64,000 nucleotides of DNA from Letharia columbiana. Lineage: Eukaryota; Ascomycota; Lecanoromycetes; Lecanorales; Parmeliaceae. The notes beneath the pieces are model-generated. The model had not been told where the DNA came from. It did no database searches and was given only the letters and a program-made list of their open reading frames with translations. The stretch is taken from positions 930,001-994,000 of the forward strand of contig NW_023501038.1 of assembly GCF_014066305.1 (NCBI RefSeq), read 5' to 3'. The translations under genes and the position numbers were made by a program. Shown here piece after piece: positions 1-11,162 of the stretch (its first letter is position 1; the number at the start of each line of letters is the position of its first letter).

Positions 1-1064
1 GCTGGAGCGCTTGTTCTGAGGCGCTTGCTGAGTTGGGCTCCGAATTAAGGCGGAGCTTTGGTGAATTTGTTGAGAGTGTTTTTGTAGACGAGGAAGCTAG
101 AAGACCGGGAGTGGAATGTTGAGGTTGGGTATGGACAAAGCGCAAAGCTGAAGGGAATGCTGAAACGGTGCTTTGTCTAGGAAAGTGATCTATTGAGATG
201 GTGTTTATAAGAGTGTTGAAGCCCTGTCCGCACCGGTGTTGAAGAATATGGACGGCACCCGGATGCGAGCCGGAGGGTAGCCAAAGAGGCGTTTATCCAT
301 TTGCAAGAGCTAAAGTAAGTCAGCGTGGAAAAGCCCTCACGAACCTTTCAAACTCTTCGCCAGCCAAAACCTCCCTCTACCTTATGCATGGCTCTTGCTA
401 CATGACCTTACTAGATAGCCAACCCAATTGTTGGAAACGAATCTCGCGAATGTGAAATGAGCACATAAATGAGCCCCTGCGGCCTACCTATGTCATGTCC
501 ACAACGAAGGAGCAATGCTGCACAAGTACCGGGCAACAGCAGCAACCATTGCTCCCAACAGGAATTATAAGCGCTAGCTAATCGGGTCAGCATGACGAGG
601 ATACCACAACCGGCATTTGGCTCTTGAGTAAGATGGTAGGAAGTGTGCCATACAGCGAGGGGTCACTGGCCTCGTCGAGGTGGCACTCCATGTATCAGAA
701 TTGCATGAGAATCATTCCGTGAGAAATAGTCTAAGACGATCTTTCAGCACCTTGAAGCAGCCCCTCGTTGCGGGTTCTCTCAGAACGGGAGTTTTTATCG
801 CCAGCCCAAGCAGCAGTGAACAGCAGACGCCATCGATAGGGAGCAAGATTTGTGGACCATCTGGAGCGCAGCCTATATCTTCCAGCGTGAATGCTTCATC
901 TGTTCAGGTCAAACGCTGGTGGGGAAAAGGACGGTTGGTCTTGATAGCTGTTGCACAGTAAGTATTTCAGAGCCTTAGAGGCACTCATCATTGCTTGCCA
1001 GACCTCTGCTCCAAACTTCGTTTTTAATTCCACAGATCTTCGTCCCCAATTGCCGATCCTTACC
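1..1064. other. Spacer without recognisable gene
   Basis: No reading frame here looks like a conserved protein. The short ORFs on both strands have no recognisable motif and no plausible splice partners. No repeat or transposon ends were seen. Confidence 0.5.
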
Positions 1065-1937
1065 TCACCAAGGTAATTGTAGAGGCGTGCTCAGATCCTT
1101 GCCTAGTACAGCTTCCGCAGTCCCGATATCCCTATATCGAGCATGAGTTGGCAGCGCAGCTGATATGGGCCAGAGGGTGCTTACCGTGGTCCGCGGGGCG
1201 CCCAATATTCACCTGTTTTCTCTATGTCGAATGTCTCGATGAACTTAATCAGGGACTTAGCGGCTTCGTCTGGCGTGACAGCTATACCAAAGAGCCTATT
1301 AGTGCTATGGCACACAAAGCCATGCGGGAGATGATGGGTCCCTACCGCCGCCATCATCCCAGAACTTATCAAACCCAACACCTCTCGTCATCTCCGTCCT
1401 CATGAACCCCGGATGCACAATCCCCACCGCTACGCCCTTCTCCTTCAGATCCAGACTCAATAGCTTCCCAACCATGTTCAACGCACTCTTGCTAGCATGA
1501 TGTCCGTAATTCCCTCCTCCCTCGCTCTCATGCCTCAACGTGATACTGCCGCTCTCGCTGCTGACAAGTATAATCTTGCTCCCCTTGGCGAGCAGGCCAG
1601 CTTTGACGAGGTAGTGCACAATGAATACAGGACCGATGGAGCTGGTGGTGTACATTTTGACTTGGTTGTCCCATGAGGGTGAGCCGAAGGACTCGGTTGC
1701 GAAGTAGCCGGCTGTTATGATGACGGTGTCGAGAGTCTTCTTGCCGATATGGGATGCGAGTTTCTGGCCTGCATCTTCCTTGGCGACGTCGATGTTGGCG
1801 ATGTATTCAATATTCTTGGATGATTCTGGGGCCTTGTCCGAGCGACTGGTCGCGAATACGGTGTTGTTTGAGGCGTACTGTTTGGCTAGTTCGGCTCCTA
1901 GGCCTCGCGATGCTCCGACTATGATGATGTAGGGCAT
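1065..1937 (-). CDS. Short-chain dehydrogenase/reductase, 251 aa
   Basis: A NAD(P)-dependent oxidoreductase of the classical SDR family, probably cytosolic; the substrate is unknown. I reconstruct three exons: 1937-1346, 1281-1185 and 1131-1065. The N-terminal Rossmann motif GASRGLG is at residues 8-14. The NAG motif is replaced by ITAG, the active-site region reads LVSSESGS, and the catalytic pair is present as YGHHASK. The HPGF motif follows. The last exon restores the C-terminus common in fungal members (GPRDIGTAEAVLGKDL then a short tail ending LPW). The length fits the family. It is transcribed away from the centrin gene across a 434-bp spacer. Nothing ties it to the polyketide cluster. 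Confidence 0.85.
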
Positions 1938-2371
1938 TTTGGCTATGTGGGCTGTGATTTTTGTAACCGCGTGCTGTCAGAATATCGAGGTGTGAAGGTA
2001 GAATTGAATGCTGTTGGTTTGCTCGGAAGGAAATGATGCAATTATCACGCAAAGCGGAAGCTCATCGTATTCGCAGCTGGCTGTACCTTTGCAAGCTGCA
2101 TTGCAAGCTGCAGCTACTAATGTGCACTTCTTGCTTACGCACAGAACAGACCATTCCCAGAATGTTTCCTCAGAGAATGGGCAAGCAAAGAGGGCCGTAA
2201 CTGTCGGAAACCGTTCTCGGTAACCTCGCAAACGACCCCACCGTCGATAAGGGCTTGAAGCCCTTGATTAATTAGCGCGACGCGTCCCGAGTCGCGATCC
2301 GACCTTGACACAATGAAAGCTTCATCAGCAAGTCCGACAACCCTCACACTACAAATAGACCCTCTTTCCCT
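1938..2371. promoter_or_regulatory. Divergent promoter region, SDR and centrin genes
   Basis: A 434-bp spacer between two divergent start codons, so it must hold both promoters. It contains an imperfect tandem of GCAAGCTGCA near 2091-2112. No regulatory motif could be assigned. Confidence 0.4.
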
Positions 2372-3204
2372 ATGGCATCCTCAACTCACCCATCCTTCCC
2401 GTCGCGAGGATACCCAAGCAATCTTGGCAAACTGCCGGACCGCTCCATGGCCCCGACCTTCGGCGCATCCACCACCCAACAACAGCGCGAGAATGCCCGT
2501 CTGGAGCGTGAGCGGGAAAGGTTGGAGAAGGAAAGGCTGGAGCGGGAAGAGCAGAATCAGTTGACGGAAGAGCAGAGGGAGGAGATAAAAGAAGCTGTGA
2601 GTTCCTCGGCCCAATGTGCGCTGTTCGAACGGGGGTTTCGAAACATGCAGACAAGTGCAGAAAGGGGGAGAGAGAGAAAATTGTCGGGGCAGGACCTAGA
2701 ACAGCAGGGCTAATGTGTTGGCAACACCGCTTGCAGTTCAACCTCTTCGACCTAGACAAAGACAACAAAATCGACTACCACGAACTCAAAGTCGCCATGA
2801 AAGCCCTCGGCTTCGACCTCCCCAAGTCCGAAATCCTCTCCATCCTGCAAACCCACGGCTCCCCTTCCGCCCCCCCCCCTCCTCCCACGTCCTCAAACAA
2901 CAACAACAACAACCAACAATACGCGCACAGCAATTCCCGCCTCCTCCTCCCCTTCCCGCAATTCCAGACCGTGATGGCGCAGAAGATACTAGCGAGGGAT
3001 CCCAGGGAGGAAATTCTCAGGGCGTTCGAGCTGTTCGATGAGGGGGGAAAGGGGAAGATCAATCTGAGCGATTTGAGAAGGGTGGCGAGGGAGTTGGGGG
3101 AGGGGTTGGAGGAGGAGGAGCTGGCGGCTATGATTGAGGAGTTTGATCTGGACGGGGATGGGGCGATTGATCGGGAGGAGTTTTTGGGGATTTGTTTGCA
3201 ATGA
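2372..3204 (+). CDS. Centrin (Cdc31-like EF-hand protein), 230 aa
   Basis: Centrins are calcium-binding EF-hand proteins of the spindle pole body; Cdc31 also works in mRNA export and DNA repair complexes. Two exons, 2372-2596 and 2737-3204, are joined by a 140-nt GT-AG intron in phase 0. The N-terminus is a charged Arg/Glu-rich helix (about residues 37-72). EF-hand 1 is canonical ([12 protein letters not shown]), EF-hand 3 is degenerate ([15 protein letters not shown], followed by the centrin hallmark RRVARELGE), and EF-hand 4 is canonical ([12 protein letters not shown]). Where EF-hand 2 should lie there is a low-complexity Pro/Ser/Asn/Gln-rich insertion, so the calcium loop is lost. At 230 aa it is longer than typical centrins (about 160-180 aa). 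Confidence 0.85.
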
Positions 3205-3555
3205 CGACGGGTTCCAGCCAGGATGTGGGGGTTGGAAAAAAGCGAGCGCAGGAGTATGGCGTTGGGTGATACCGTTGCGTTTGACTTGAGATGACATGAT
3301 GAGGGTGCATAGTGTGTGATTGGAATGATTTAATCTACTCCAAGAGAGCACGCACTTCTACACTCGGACAGGCAGATGTCGGACGATCTGCCCAAACCCG
3401 CTTGTTTTCCACAAGCGAAATCATCTATACATGAAAGCTACTTTCCAATGGCTTGACTTTAAAAGAAGAATCAAACCGAGACGAATTTGCTCGCGGCCCC
3501 AAAAATCTCCTCGCCACACAAGGCGTTAGATAGTGCTAGACAGGTCGACAAACCT
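3205..3555. other. Spacer between convergent genes
   Basis: A 351-bp spacer between the 3' ends of the centrin and AAA+ ATPase genes. It presumably holds the polyadenylation sites. Nothing else was recognised. Confidence 0.4.
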
Positions 3556-6068
3556 CTAAAGATATGACGCCGCGCTCGCAGCCTGCCCTGCTCCTCGGAA
3601 ATCATTGTCGAAGTCTTCGTTCGCTTCAATGGCAGCCATGAGGTGGTCGTACCCAAGTGGTATGCCCTTCGCTGTCGCAAAAGCGTGAGCCATACGGACT
3701 GTGTTCTTGATCTGCACTCGGTCTTTAGCAAAGGCCCTTTGTAGGGATTTGGCAATGGTTTTACCTGTCGTCCATTGAACTCCCTCCTGCTAAGATCGTC
3801 CAATTGCTTCGAAGAGAGCTTGGCCCCTTCTCCGGTCGTTGAGACTTTATTTGCCTGCTGAATAAAGGCAGACCAGATCTCCGCCTTGGCCTTCTTGCTC
3901 AACTGATCGTACTTGATACCGAGGTGTATGCGACTCTGGACCGCCTCATCGAAGACGGTCACTCTGTTCGTGGTCAAGATCATTACGCCTTGAAAATACT
4001 CCAACTGCCGCAGGAAGACGGAGACGAGGGTGTTGTGCTGGAGGTGGTGTTGGGTACGAGCTTCGAGGAAGACGTCTGCCTCGTCGAGGAGTAAGATGGC
4101 CTTCCAGCGGGCGACGAGGTCGAGGATCATCGCGAGCCGGTCCTCGAGCTTTTCCGAGTCGAGACCTAGGTCTCCGGCACATACCTGTCGAGAGTCAGTA
4201 GACGGCGCAGATTTTGGTCTTATTGGGAAGACGAACTCGATATAGCGGTCGTTTCTGATATTCCGAAACGGCCTCGGCGGTCAGAGTTTTTCCCACTCCC
4301 GGTGGACCACTGCAATAGTAAGCAATGTGTAGCCGCAAAAATGAAGCTGGCAACGTACTGTAGTAGCACAATCAATCCTTTGCCTTTTCCCTCTATGAAG
4401 TCGTCAAAAGCAGGCTTGTCTGGGTCAGGTATTTGGTTATGCACGAGTGCTTGCAACATTTCCTTTGTCTTGGTTGGAATGACAAGCGTATCAAATGGTA
4501 GGGTGGTCCATGTGATATCTTGTATTGCGGAAACAGCGAACTCCGCTATTCAGTTGGTATCAGCATTGTCTGGAAAACAAAACATGACCTTTTCCAACAA
4601 ATGCGGAGACAGAGGGAGCCTTACCCCATGCTCGTCTATCGAGACTGAATCCCAAGACAGTAGGCCCACAAACCAAGAATTCTTCGTCTCTCATCTCGCC
4701 CATTTTGTCCTTTACGCCGTGGTGTTTGATCTCATCTGTAAGGCCAAGCCCTTCGACGAGGAGTTCATTGAGAACGTCGATGCGTATACCTAGAATATCA
4801 CGACCCGACAACCCATCGACTCGTGGTCTTTCGTAATTGGGATTGTGCTCTTTGAAAGCGATCGGATCCACCATTATCCGGCCTTTCACAGAGAACTTGA
4901 ACGGTTCGCCTTTTCGCTTTTGGTGCGCAAGGCCTTGGTAAGCAGTGTGATGGATACCCTTCAATGATGCAAAACGACGACCTCGTTCTATCAGCTCTGA
5001 TTTGACCTTGGCCACCTCCTGGTGGTACTTCAGTGGAAATGCTTCCAGAGACGTAATTGGTTTCGCCCCGCGGAATTCCGGAATCAAAAGGTTGCTCATG
5101 ACTTCACCAAGGAGTTTACCATTGAAGTCAAGATAACGACATTGGAGAACGTAAAATTTGCCTTTTTTGAGGAGTTTCTCCTCTCCAAAGTCAAAAATAA
5201 GGCATTTCGGCTCTTCGGAGTAGACGCAGGAGGTATACACCACGGTATTTGGGGGAAAGAGAGTCCAGAGAAGGTCGAAGGTCATTTCGCCACGTCCGAG
5301 AAGTTCGGGTAGAGTCTTTATGATGGATGCGTAGTGCTCCTGAAGGAAGCGAATGAGTAGATCGAGGTGCTGCGTCTCTTTGTCGGAATCGAGTTTAGTA
5401 ATGTCTCGCCTGGATTCGATTTGGGACAAGAAGTGGAAGAGGATCTCTATCCGTATCTAAGGTGGCGTAAGTGGTACAGATCTATATTTTCTGGGACCGA
5501 CCATACCTCTGGCTTGTCTCCATGCAGGGAGACTGTAGGAATCACTTGCAAGACTTGCCGCAAGACGTCTCTCAGAAGTTCCGATTTAATGTCTATGAAT
5601 ATTTTGAAATGCATGTTGTGGTCATCTAGTTCATAGTCAACACCATTGCGAATAGATACCGTACACAGGCGCACCATATTGTCGTCGGACGACGAAGATG
5701 AACTCCTCATACTTGTCCGTTTTCTTGGAAGAATCCTCCAGAGAGTCGACAAGCTTGCGACCATAGGTATCTTTGTCCCAGCTAGTGGAATGTAAGCAGC
5801 CGATCTCAAGTGACGGGTGTATAGCTGGGACTCGTTGAACATACATCTGGCTGACGCTCTTGTACTCCAGCACTGAGGCCCTCGGATTTGATTTCTCCTT
5901 TTCACTTTCTAGAGATTTATCATCTGGAGCTTTGTCGTTGCCTTCGCCGAGAGCCACAATCTTCACTTCATTGCTCCCCACTGATACGGGAGTCCCTTCT
6001 CGGGGAACCTCCATACTCTCTGATTCGCTTTCTGATGATTGGACACTTCCTTCACCTCGATCCAACAT
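3556..6068 (-). CDS. AAA+ ATPase of a fungal-specific family, 705 aa
   Basis: Eight exons reconstructed: 6068-5845, 5781-5675, 5625-5507, 5456-4625, 4545-4359, 4309-4237, 4184-3765 and 3711-3556. All introns are GT-AG, 49-79 nt. The large N-terminal part (about residues 70-460) matches the layout of fungal AAA proteins usually annotated with a DUF7025-type domain. The single C-terminal ATPase module has a perfect Walker A (GPPGVGKT, residues 491-498), a Walker B (AILLLDEADVF, about 543-553) and a sensor-1 region (ILTTNR). The N-terminus is Ser/Glu-rich. The cellular role of this family is poorly defined, and substrate remodelling is an inference from the fold. The first intron (5844-5782, 63 nt) has no in-frame stop and would read through if retained. 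The start at 6068 was chosen because the upstream in-frame extension lacks family-like sequence. Confidence 0.85.
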
Positions 6069-7002
6069 TATCTTTCTGTAGAATAAATGAAAAGGTTCGA
6101 TGTCACGGCATCCGTCGGTAGTAGAAAGAATAGGAGGAAGCACAAGTTTCAGGTCAACTCGAAAAGACAGCGATGATGGACAGATCGGAGTAATAAATAT
6201 CCTTGATGGCTGCAACACGAGGTGTTTGATAATAGGATCAGAGTTGTGTTGTTGCACCGAGTTTGAGAGGCGCAACGATCACAATGCAGGTCTCTGCTTT
6301 CGGTAGCCTTGTCTCTACGAATCGTCTAGGCTGCCAGGCAGGCACAACTTGCTGCGGCCACTCGGATTTTGACAATGCTTCCTTTGCATGGGTCCTAAGA
6401 AGCTGTTGCCTCCAAGGCGACGCTCCGCTCCAGTCACAGAGCCTTACTTAGCCGCCGAAGGCTCTCACTGGACGTTCCGACGCTGCATTGTTAATCCGAT
6501 TAGCGGCATGCAGAATTCTTGTGGCTCGCTTTTCTCTGCCGCAGACGCACGGAAGCACGGACTGGATGGCCCACGGCGTAATAGAACCGCTCAACTAGTC
6601 GTCGTTGATCCTCATCGAATCATCAATACAATTACAGAGCAAGGATATGAAAGACCTACCGTCTGCATAAATGGATTTGCGCCTTCAATGATCTAATTTT
6701 TAGTCAAGCCCCACGGTTTCTTGTTTTTACCCTAACCCTAAGTAAGCTACGTAGACGATGGAGTTTTTGGTATGTTGTGGTAGAAATAGTCTTGTGCGAT
6801 GAGATCTGGCAGGAATACGGCCCAAGGCTCGGGTGGTTTGAAGGATATCTGTTCCTCTTGTCTTTGAACCAAAGCCCGCGCCGGGGCACTTTGAACCTCA
6901 CCTGAGCGTCCATGACCGCAACGTAATGGTTCGCAGGCACAAAGCCAATTAAAAAGCCCTACGCAACTAATCCTTAGGTACTATAGGAAACGATGCAGAA
7001 CT

Positions 7003-7134
7003 CCAGAGTCAGTATTGCCTATTCGAGTGGGGGCATGGAGCCCTGGAATATTGTTCGAGACGATAACCCCCTGGAAATATCTCCAGGCTCAAGATGTGGT
7101 CCAAAAGAGAAAACACAGACTCCGAAACGATGTA
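7003..7134 (+). repeat. Degenerate direct repeat, copy A
   Basis: This segment aligns to 7325-7455. It starts with a shared AGTATTGCCT and ends with a shared block around CCAAAAGAGAAAACACAGAC (copy B reads CCAAAAGAGGAAAGACGGAC). Most differences in the shared end block are transitions, as expected for RIP-decayed transposon pieces. No terminal structure identifies the family. Confidence 0.5.
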
Positions 7135-7324
7135 CACCCAGCGTATCGCGTGGATCCCATTGATCATGTGAGTAACATCGGCGACTCTAATACGACCAAA
7201 AGGTGGTGCTCCACATACCCGTTCCACAATGACTGCAGGGTCGTTTAGCTTTGGCTCAATTTTCTCTGATAGGTGATGTTACCATGTCTCATTCACTTTA
7301 TGAGTCGCTGCTGGATTGAATGTT

Positions 7325-7455
7325 CGGAGTTAGTATTGCCTGTGTAAGGAGGTATGTTAAGCCTTGGAGCACGTCTACAGACCAGACAGCCCCAAACCAT
7401 GTCCCACGATTCAAGGTTTGACCCAAAAGAGGAAAGACGGACTCCGCAACTACGT
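7325..7455 (+). repeat. Degenerate direct repeat, copy B
   Basis: Diverged second copy of 7003-7134, in the same orientation and about 190 bp downstream of it. It shares the TTAGTATTGCCT start and the CCAAAAGAGGAAAGACGGAC block near its end. It may be a solo LTR or MITE remnant. Confidence 0.5.
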
Positions 7456-8454
7456 ACGGTCGAGACCTCGGAAACAATCGAGCCAAAAAACACTCAAGCC
7501 ACCAGAGGGGAAAAAACATGGCTAGCTCTGCATTGTCCTATAAGACTCCATCTGAAGACCTTGTGGTGCGGTCGAAACTTCAGCCAGGTCTCGTCATCTT
7601 CCATATCCTCTGGAAGCCGCTCCATGCCGGCCGAATCTCTAAATAGATTTCCGGATCCTTTAGACTTTGGAACACCATGCTTGTCAGGGAACGTTAAGCT
7701 CGAGAACTGAATTGTTATTGATGCGGTTCTTGTGCTTTCGAGGCTTCATAGCCCGATGATAATGTTGCGGTATGTAGAAGCGGATTTCTCAATTGTCACT
7801 TCAAAGTCAACGATAAGGTCGATAGTTGTTGTCCAATCAGCTAGGAGACGCTTGAATCACCATCCCGAAGCTGACGCCGACAGTGTTGTCTAGCGTGCGA
7901 GAATCAAGAACAGGCTGACCAGTCACAATGAAATTCGTACTGTCTTCGAGTACAAGCTACGGATCGAAGGACCGCTGAGAGCATAATACGGTATCAAGGA
8001 GCGATCGTTACCGAAAGGTGAAATCCGATGACAGCCACAAGGTAAATGAACGGTTCATAAGCCATGAATAGAGGGGACCTCAAAAACTTCATATCCCACT
8101 GCGGCAAGTTCGCCGGCAAGGGAGATGTCGGAAAGGTGGCAGTCGAAGCGGTAACAACCCCCAACACATCAACAGGTTCACACCGAGGGAGAGATCGCTC
8201 TATTGCTTAACGCTTGAACTGCGGTATTGCCTAACTTCCAATAACATCTTTGTAAGGATGAAGCCCAATAGAGGCGTAAGAAAATCAGAAGTCTTGCCTG
8301 CCAAAATTTCTAGTACTACCAAATTGTCCCAGTCTCAATTCAGGAACTTTCTTTTTCTGCTCTTCCCGGCTGACATTATCTGCTTTTATAGATGATCAAC
8401 AAGGGAAGTCCTGGACTTTGAGCTCTGATGTCTCGCGACATGAACCATATTTGA

Positions 8455-9504
8455 TTACTGAGCAGCAACAGCCAGATTTTCCACCTCTGGCACTTTTGCC
8501 TTCAACACATCGACTATCTCTTTCCAGACCTGCTTCTGAATCTCCTTTCCCTCATGGCTGACCACCATTTCGCCCGGTGTCTGTATTTCCCCGTTCGTCA
8601 AATACCCACCCTGCGCCTCCTCTCCCAGTGTACTGGCGCAAACGAGTGTTCGAGCTCCATCTTCGGTGGAACGGGCAAACAAGCCGTAGAAAGCCCACTT
8701 AGCCCAACCCTCAAACCAGCTGCTGTATTGCCTTCCCAGCTCAGAGACACAGAAGCCCGGACAGCAGGAGGTGACAATGATTTGGGGCTCACCGCTTGGT
8801 GACGTTGCTAGTGAGGCGAGAGACTTAACGGCGTACATCAAGAAAAGCTTAGAAACAGCGTATTGACGCCCGCCATTGAAGGCAACCGCTGGCTCAGGTG
8901 GAGTATCGAGAGCTGATAGTATGTTATGGGGTGGAGATGGAAGGGAAGATCGGGCAACTCCGGTATGCAATCCTGAGGAAACAAGGACAAGGTGCGGTAA
9001 CGAAGCAGATTCTTCTAGTCTCGCAGACCGCAGCTTAGGCAGGAGTAGCAAAGCAAGAAGAACGGTAGACAGCGTGTTGACCTGCAGTGTTTCTTCCCAA
9101 CCCTCTGGACTCGTGACGTACTCTCTATTATGAAGGCCCGCATTTAGAATGACAATATCGATACTTTTGAACTGTCGGCTGACACGTCCGGCAAAGCTTT
9201 TAACGCTGGTAAAGTTGTTCATGTCAAGCTCCAGAACAGAGATGGCCCCATCTCTGCCAGTTTGAGCTTCAAGTTGCTTGCGAGCGATGTCCCCTTTCGA
9301 GGTATTACGGACTGCAAGGACGACATGGGAAGCAGAGAGCTCTAGAAAAGTACGAGCAGCTTGGAATCCCAGACCTGTGTTTGAGCCTGTGATGACGACG
9401 GTCTTTCCATTGAACGTGGATGTAGTCTTGGCAGGTGGGCTCCATTTAGATCGCAAAAGTCTCAGCAGTAACGACATCATGCGAATACGTTGGGTAACGG
9501 GCAC
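8455..9504 (-). CDS. Short-chain dehydrogenase/reductase (retinol-dehydrogenase-like), 349 aa
   Basis: A single-exon SDR of the extended fungal type often annotated as retinol dehydrogenase or WW-domain oxidoreductase-like. The cofactor motif TGSNTGLG is at residues 39-46, the acidic LELDMNN motif follows, NAG is present as ILNAGL, the active-site Ser is in LVLVSSG, and the YAVSK catalytic motif is near residue 213. A short hydrophobic N-terminal stretch (about residues 10-18) may tether it to a membrane. The substrate cannot be inferred. It shares no close sequence with the SDR at 1065-1937. Two further Met codons at residues 9 and 10 are alternative starts. Confidence 0.85.
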   Translation of the reverse strand: MPVTQRIRMMSLLLRLLRSKWSPPAKTTSTFNGKTVVITGSNTGLGFQAARTFLELSASHVVLAVRNTSKGDIARKQLEAQTGRDGAISVLELDMNNFTSVKSFAGRVSRQFKSIDIVILNAGLHNREYVTSPEGWEETLQVNTLSTVLLALLLLPKLRSARLEESASLPHLVLVSSGLHTGVARSSLPSPPHNILSALDTPPEPAVAFNGGRQYAVSKLFLMYAVKSLASLATSPSGEPQIIVTSCCPGFCVSELGRQYSSWFEGWAKWAFYGLFARSTEDGARTLVCASTLGEEAQGGYLTNGEIQTPGEMVVSHEGKEIQKQVWKEIVDVLKAKVPEVENLAVAAQ

Positions 9505-9758
9505 GGTCAGCAGCTCATCAGTGACTTTATATCATATAAGAATCGCAGACGGAAGGGGCATTATCAAAGACGTGATGAGAGTATAGCTGGGATTCCGAAA
9601 GTAGGCTTGGAAAGCCTATCCCATGTCCTGGCTCCCTGCTGGTTCGTTTTAGCCCGCGTCCTTACGGCGGACGACGGCTGACACTACGACAAAACCAAAA
9701 AGAATTTCTCTTTTCGTTTTTTCTTCGCGATTTCTAGTTCTCAACTCTTCGAGAGGTA

Positions 9759-10049
9759 CAGAGGTCTGCACCGAAAGTCCTGCACTCGCCAAGACTCTTG
9801 CGCTCAGACTTCGGATAACGCCCCACCTAAAGGGTTACCTGGACAATGCGTCTGGAGTTGTTCGGAATCGCACCTAGCCCTAGCCAGGTTTCGGGGCTTA
9901 CTGCCCCTATCAAGGCTAAAAGAAGTACCTTAAGTCCCATCATGCGCTGTGAGAAGATATTTCTAGGCTTCCCCTCTATAGGGCCGCTTTCCGAAAGTAG
10001 GGTTAGGGCTGCACTAGTGCGTGTGCAGGACTTTCGGTGTAGACCTCTG
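9759..10049. mobile_element. MITE nested in the foldback element
   Basis: A 291-bp insertion inside the left arm. The right arm keeps the uninterrupted target GAGGTACTTTTTGAG, so both boundaries are visible. The terminal inverted repeats are CAGAGGTCTGCACCGAAAGT and its partner, 27 bp with one mismatch. Flanking TA (9757-9758 and 10050-10051) is the simplest target duplication. GTAC is equally compatible, because the bases next to TA are palindromic. There is no coding capacity. Confidence 0.8.
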
Positions 10050-10247
10050 TACTTTTTGAGGCATTCTTTAGGGGCTACTCTCCGGGGTACTCTCCGGGGT
10101 ACTCTCTCGGGTACTCTTTCGGATATTCTTTCGGGTACTCTTCCGGGTACTCTTCCGGGTACTCTTCCGGGTACTCTTCCGGGTACTTACGACGGATAAT
10201 AACTAACACTACGGAGGTACGATCAAATGTTTTATAAAGTTCTTCGC

Positions 10248-10320
10248 AAAAAAAAAAAAAAAAAAAATTACGGGACTTTCCACGGAACTTGAAAGTCCCG
10301 TAATTTTTTTTTTTTTTTTT
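10248..10320. repeat. Central A-tract / T-tract hairpin
   Basis: About 20 A, then the stem TTACGGGACTTTC, a 10-base loop (CACGGAACTT), the complementary stem GAAAGTCCCGTAA, then 17 T. The flanking AGTTCTTCGC and GCGAAGAACT extend the palindrome. This is the centre of the foldback element. Confidence 0.85.
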
Positions 10321-10621
10321 GCGAAGAACTTCATAAAATATTTTGAGAGTACCCCGGAGAGTACCTCGAAGAGTACCCGGGAGAATGCCCCGGAGAGTAC
10401 CTCGAAGAGTACCCGGAAGAATACCCCGGAGAGTACCCCGGAGAGTACCCCGGAGAGTACCCCGGAGAGTAGCCCCTAAAGAGTGCCTCAAAAAGTACCT
10501 CTCGAAGAGTTGAGAATATTCTAAAAAGAATATTTTGAAGAGAGTTACTAGAAATCGCGAAGAAAAAAACGAAAAGAGAATTCTTTTTTGGTTTTGTCGT
10601 AGTGTCAGCCGTCGTCCGCCG

Positions 10622-11162
10622 TAGTCCTGGCGCCATGCCGTTCGTTGGCTTGGCGCGCACCCGAAGAAAACTAGGAGATGGGACAAGGAGGTCAAATAAA
10701 ATGTCATAATATACTTAAACGATCGATAATGTCAACGGGTTACGATCCAAGGACATGCATGGTGTCTTTGTCGGTTGGGAAGGAGGGAGCGGACCTGAGA
10801 ATTTTGAGTGCCTCGATTGGGATTTCACTATTTCCACACTGGTTAGCTCTATACGCAGGGGTAATCATGCCCTTTTTGTCTTGACTAAGGATAGTGTTTC
10901 ATAGGCTCCTTGGTTTCTCAGGCTAGGATCCAAGGTGTGGCTGCCTGCGTGGCAGCTTTTTTCTTGGGTTGCAGAGTATAGAAGGGTTGTTTTCTTACGA
11001 TGGCAGATCCATACTAATCGGTACAGGAGATGAAAGTCTCTCGACTTGATAGTTCTGATGCTCTAGTAAAGATCCAGGACTTAGCCAAGTCACCTCGCTG
11101 CAAGCTCCCAACGCCCGCTTAATGCCTGATGTTACACGGAACCTTTTTATCTTGTTGCCTCC
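10622..11162. other. Spacer downstream of RPB3
   Basis: No gene, repeat or conserved motif recognised. It lies between the foldback element and the 3' end of RPB3. Confidence 0.4.

Larger units (their letters stand above)
6069..8454. other. Long spacer with decayed repeats
   Basis: A 2.4-kb stretch without a supportable gene. It contains two diverged copies of a roughly 130-bp sequence (listed separately). Short ORFs overlap those copies and look like decay products. A two-unit telomere-like CCCTAACCCTAA occurs near 6730. Confidence 0.5.
9665..10621. mobile_element. Foldback / MITE-like element flanked by TA
   Basis: Both ends carry the same inverted sequence, beginning CGGCGGACGACGGCTGACAC, with about 85 bp of near-identical terminal repeat. 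The inverted homology then continues inward through blocks of an 11-12 bp GTACTC-CCGG repeat to a central hairpin. TA dinucleotides flank it at 9663-9664 and 10622-10623, as expected of a Tc1/mariner-type target duplication. It has no transposase gene, so it is non-autonomous. The apparent ORFs inside (repeating YPEE or TLRG) only reflect the short tandem repeat. Its left arm is interrupted by another element at 9759-10049. Confidence 0.8.

Noticed and set aside
1148..1405. Plus-strand ORF over the last exons of the first SDR gene
   Set aside because: It lies antisense to a well-supported spliced gene and has no motif.
6727..6740. Telomere-like CCCTAACCCTAA
   Set aside because: Only two units, within ordinary sequence flanked by core genes; too short to indicate a telomere or fusion.
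10075..10707. 210-aa minus-strand ORF with repeating YPEE
   Set aside because: It is produced by the short tandem repeats of the foldback element and reads through the A/T-tract hairpin; not a protein gene.
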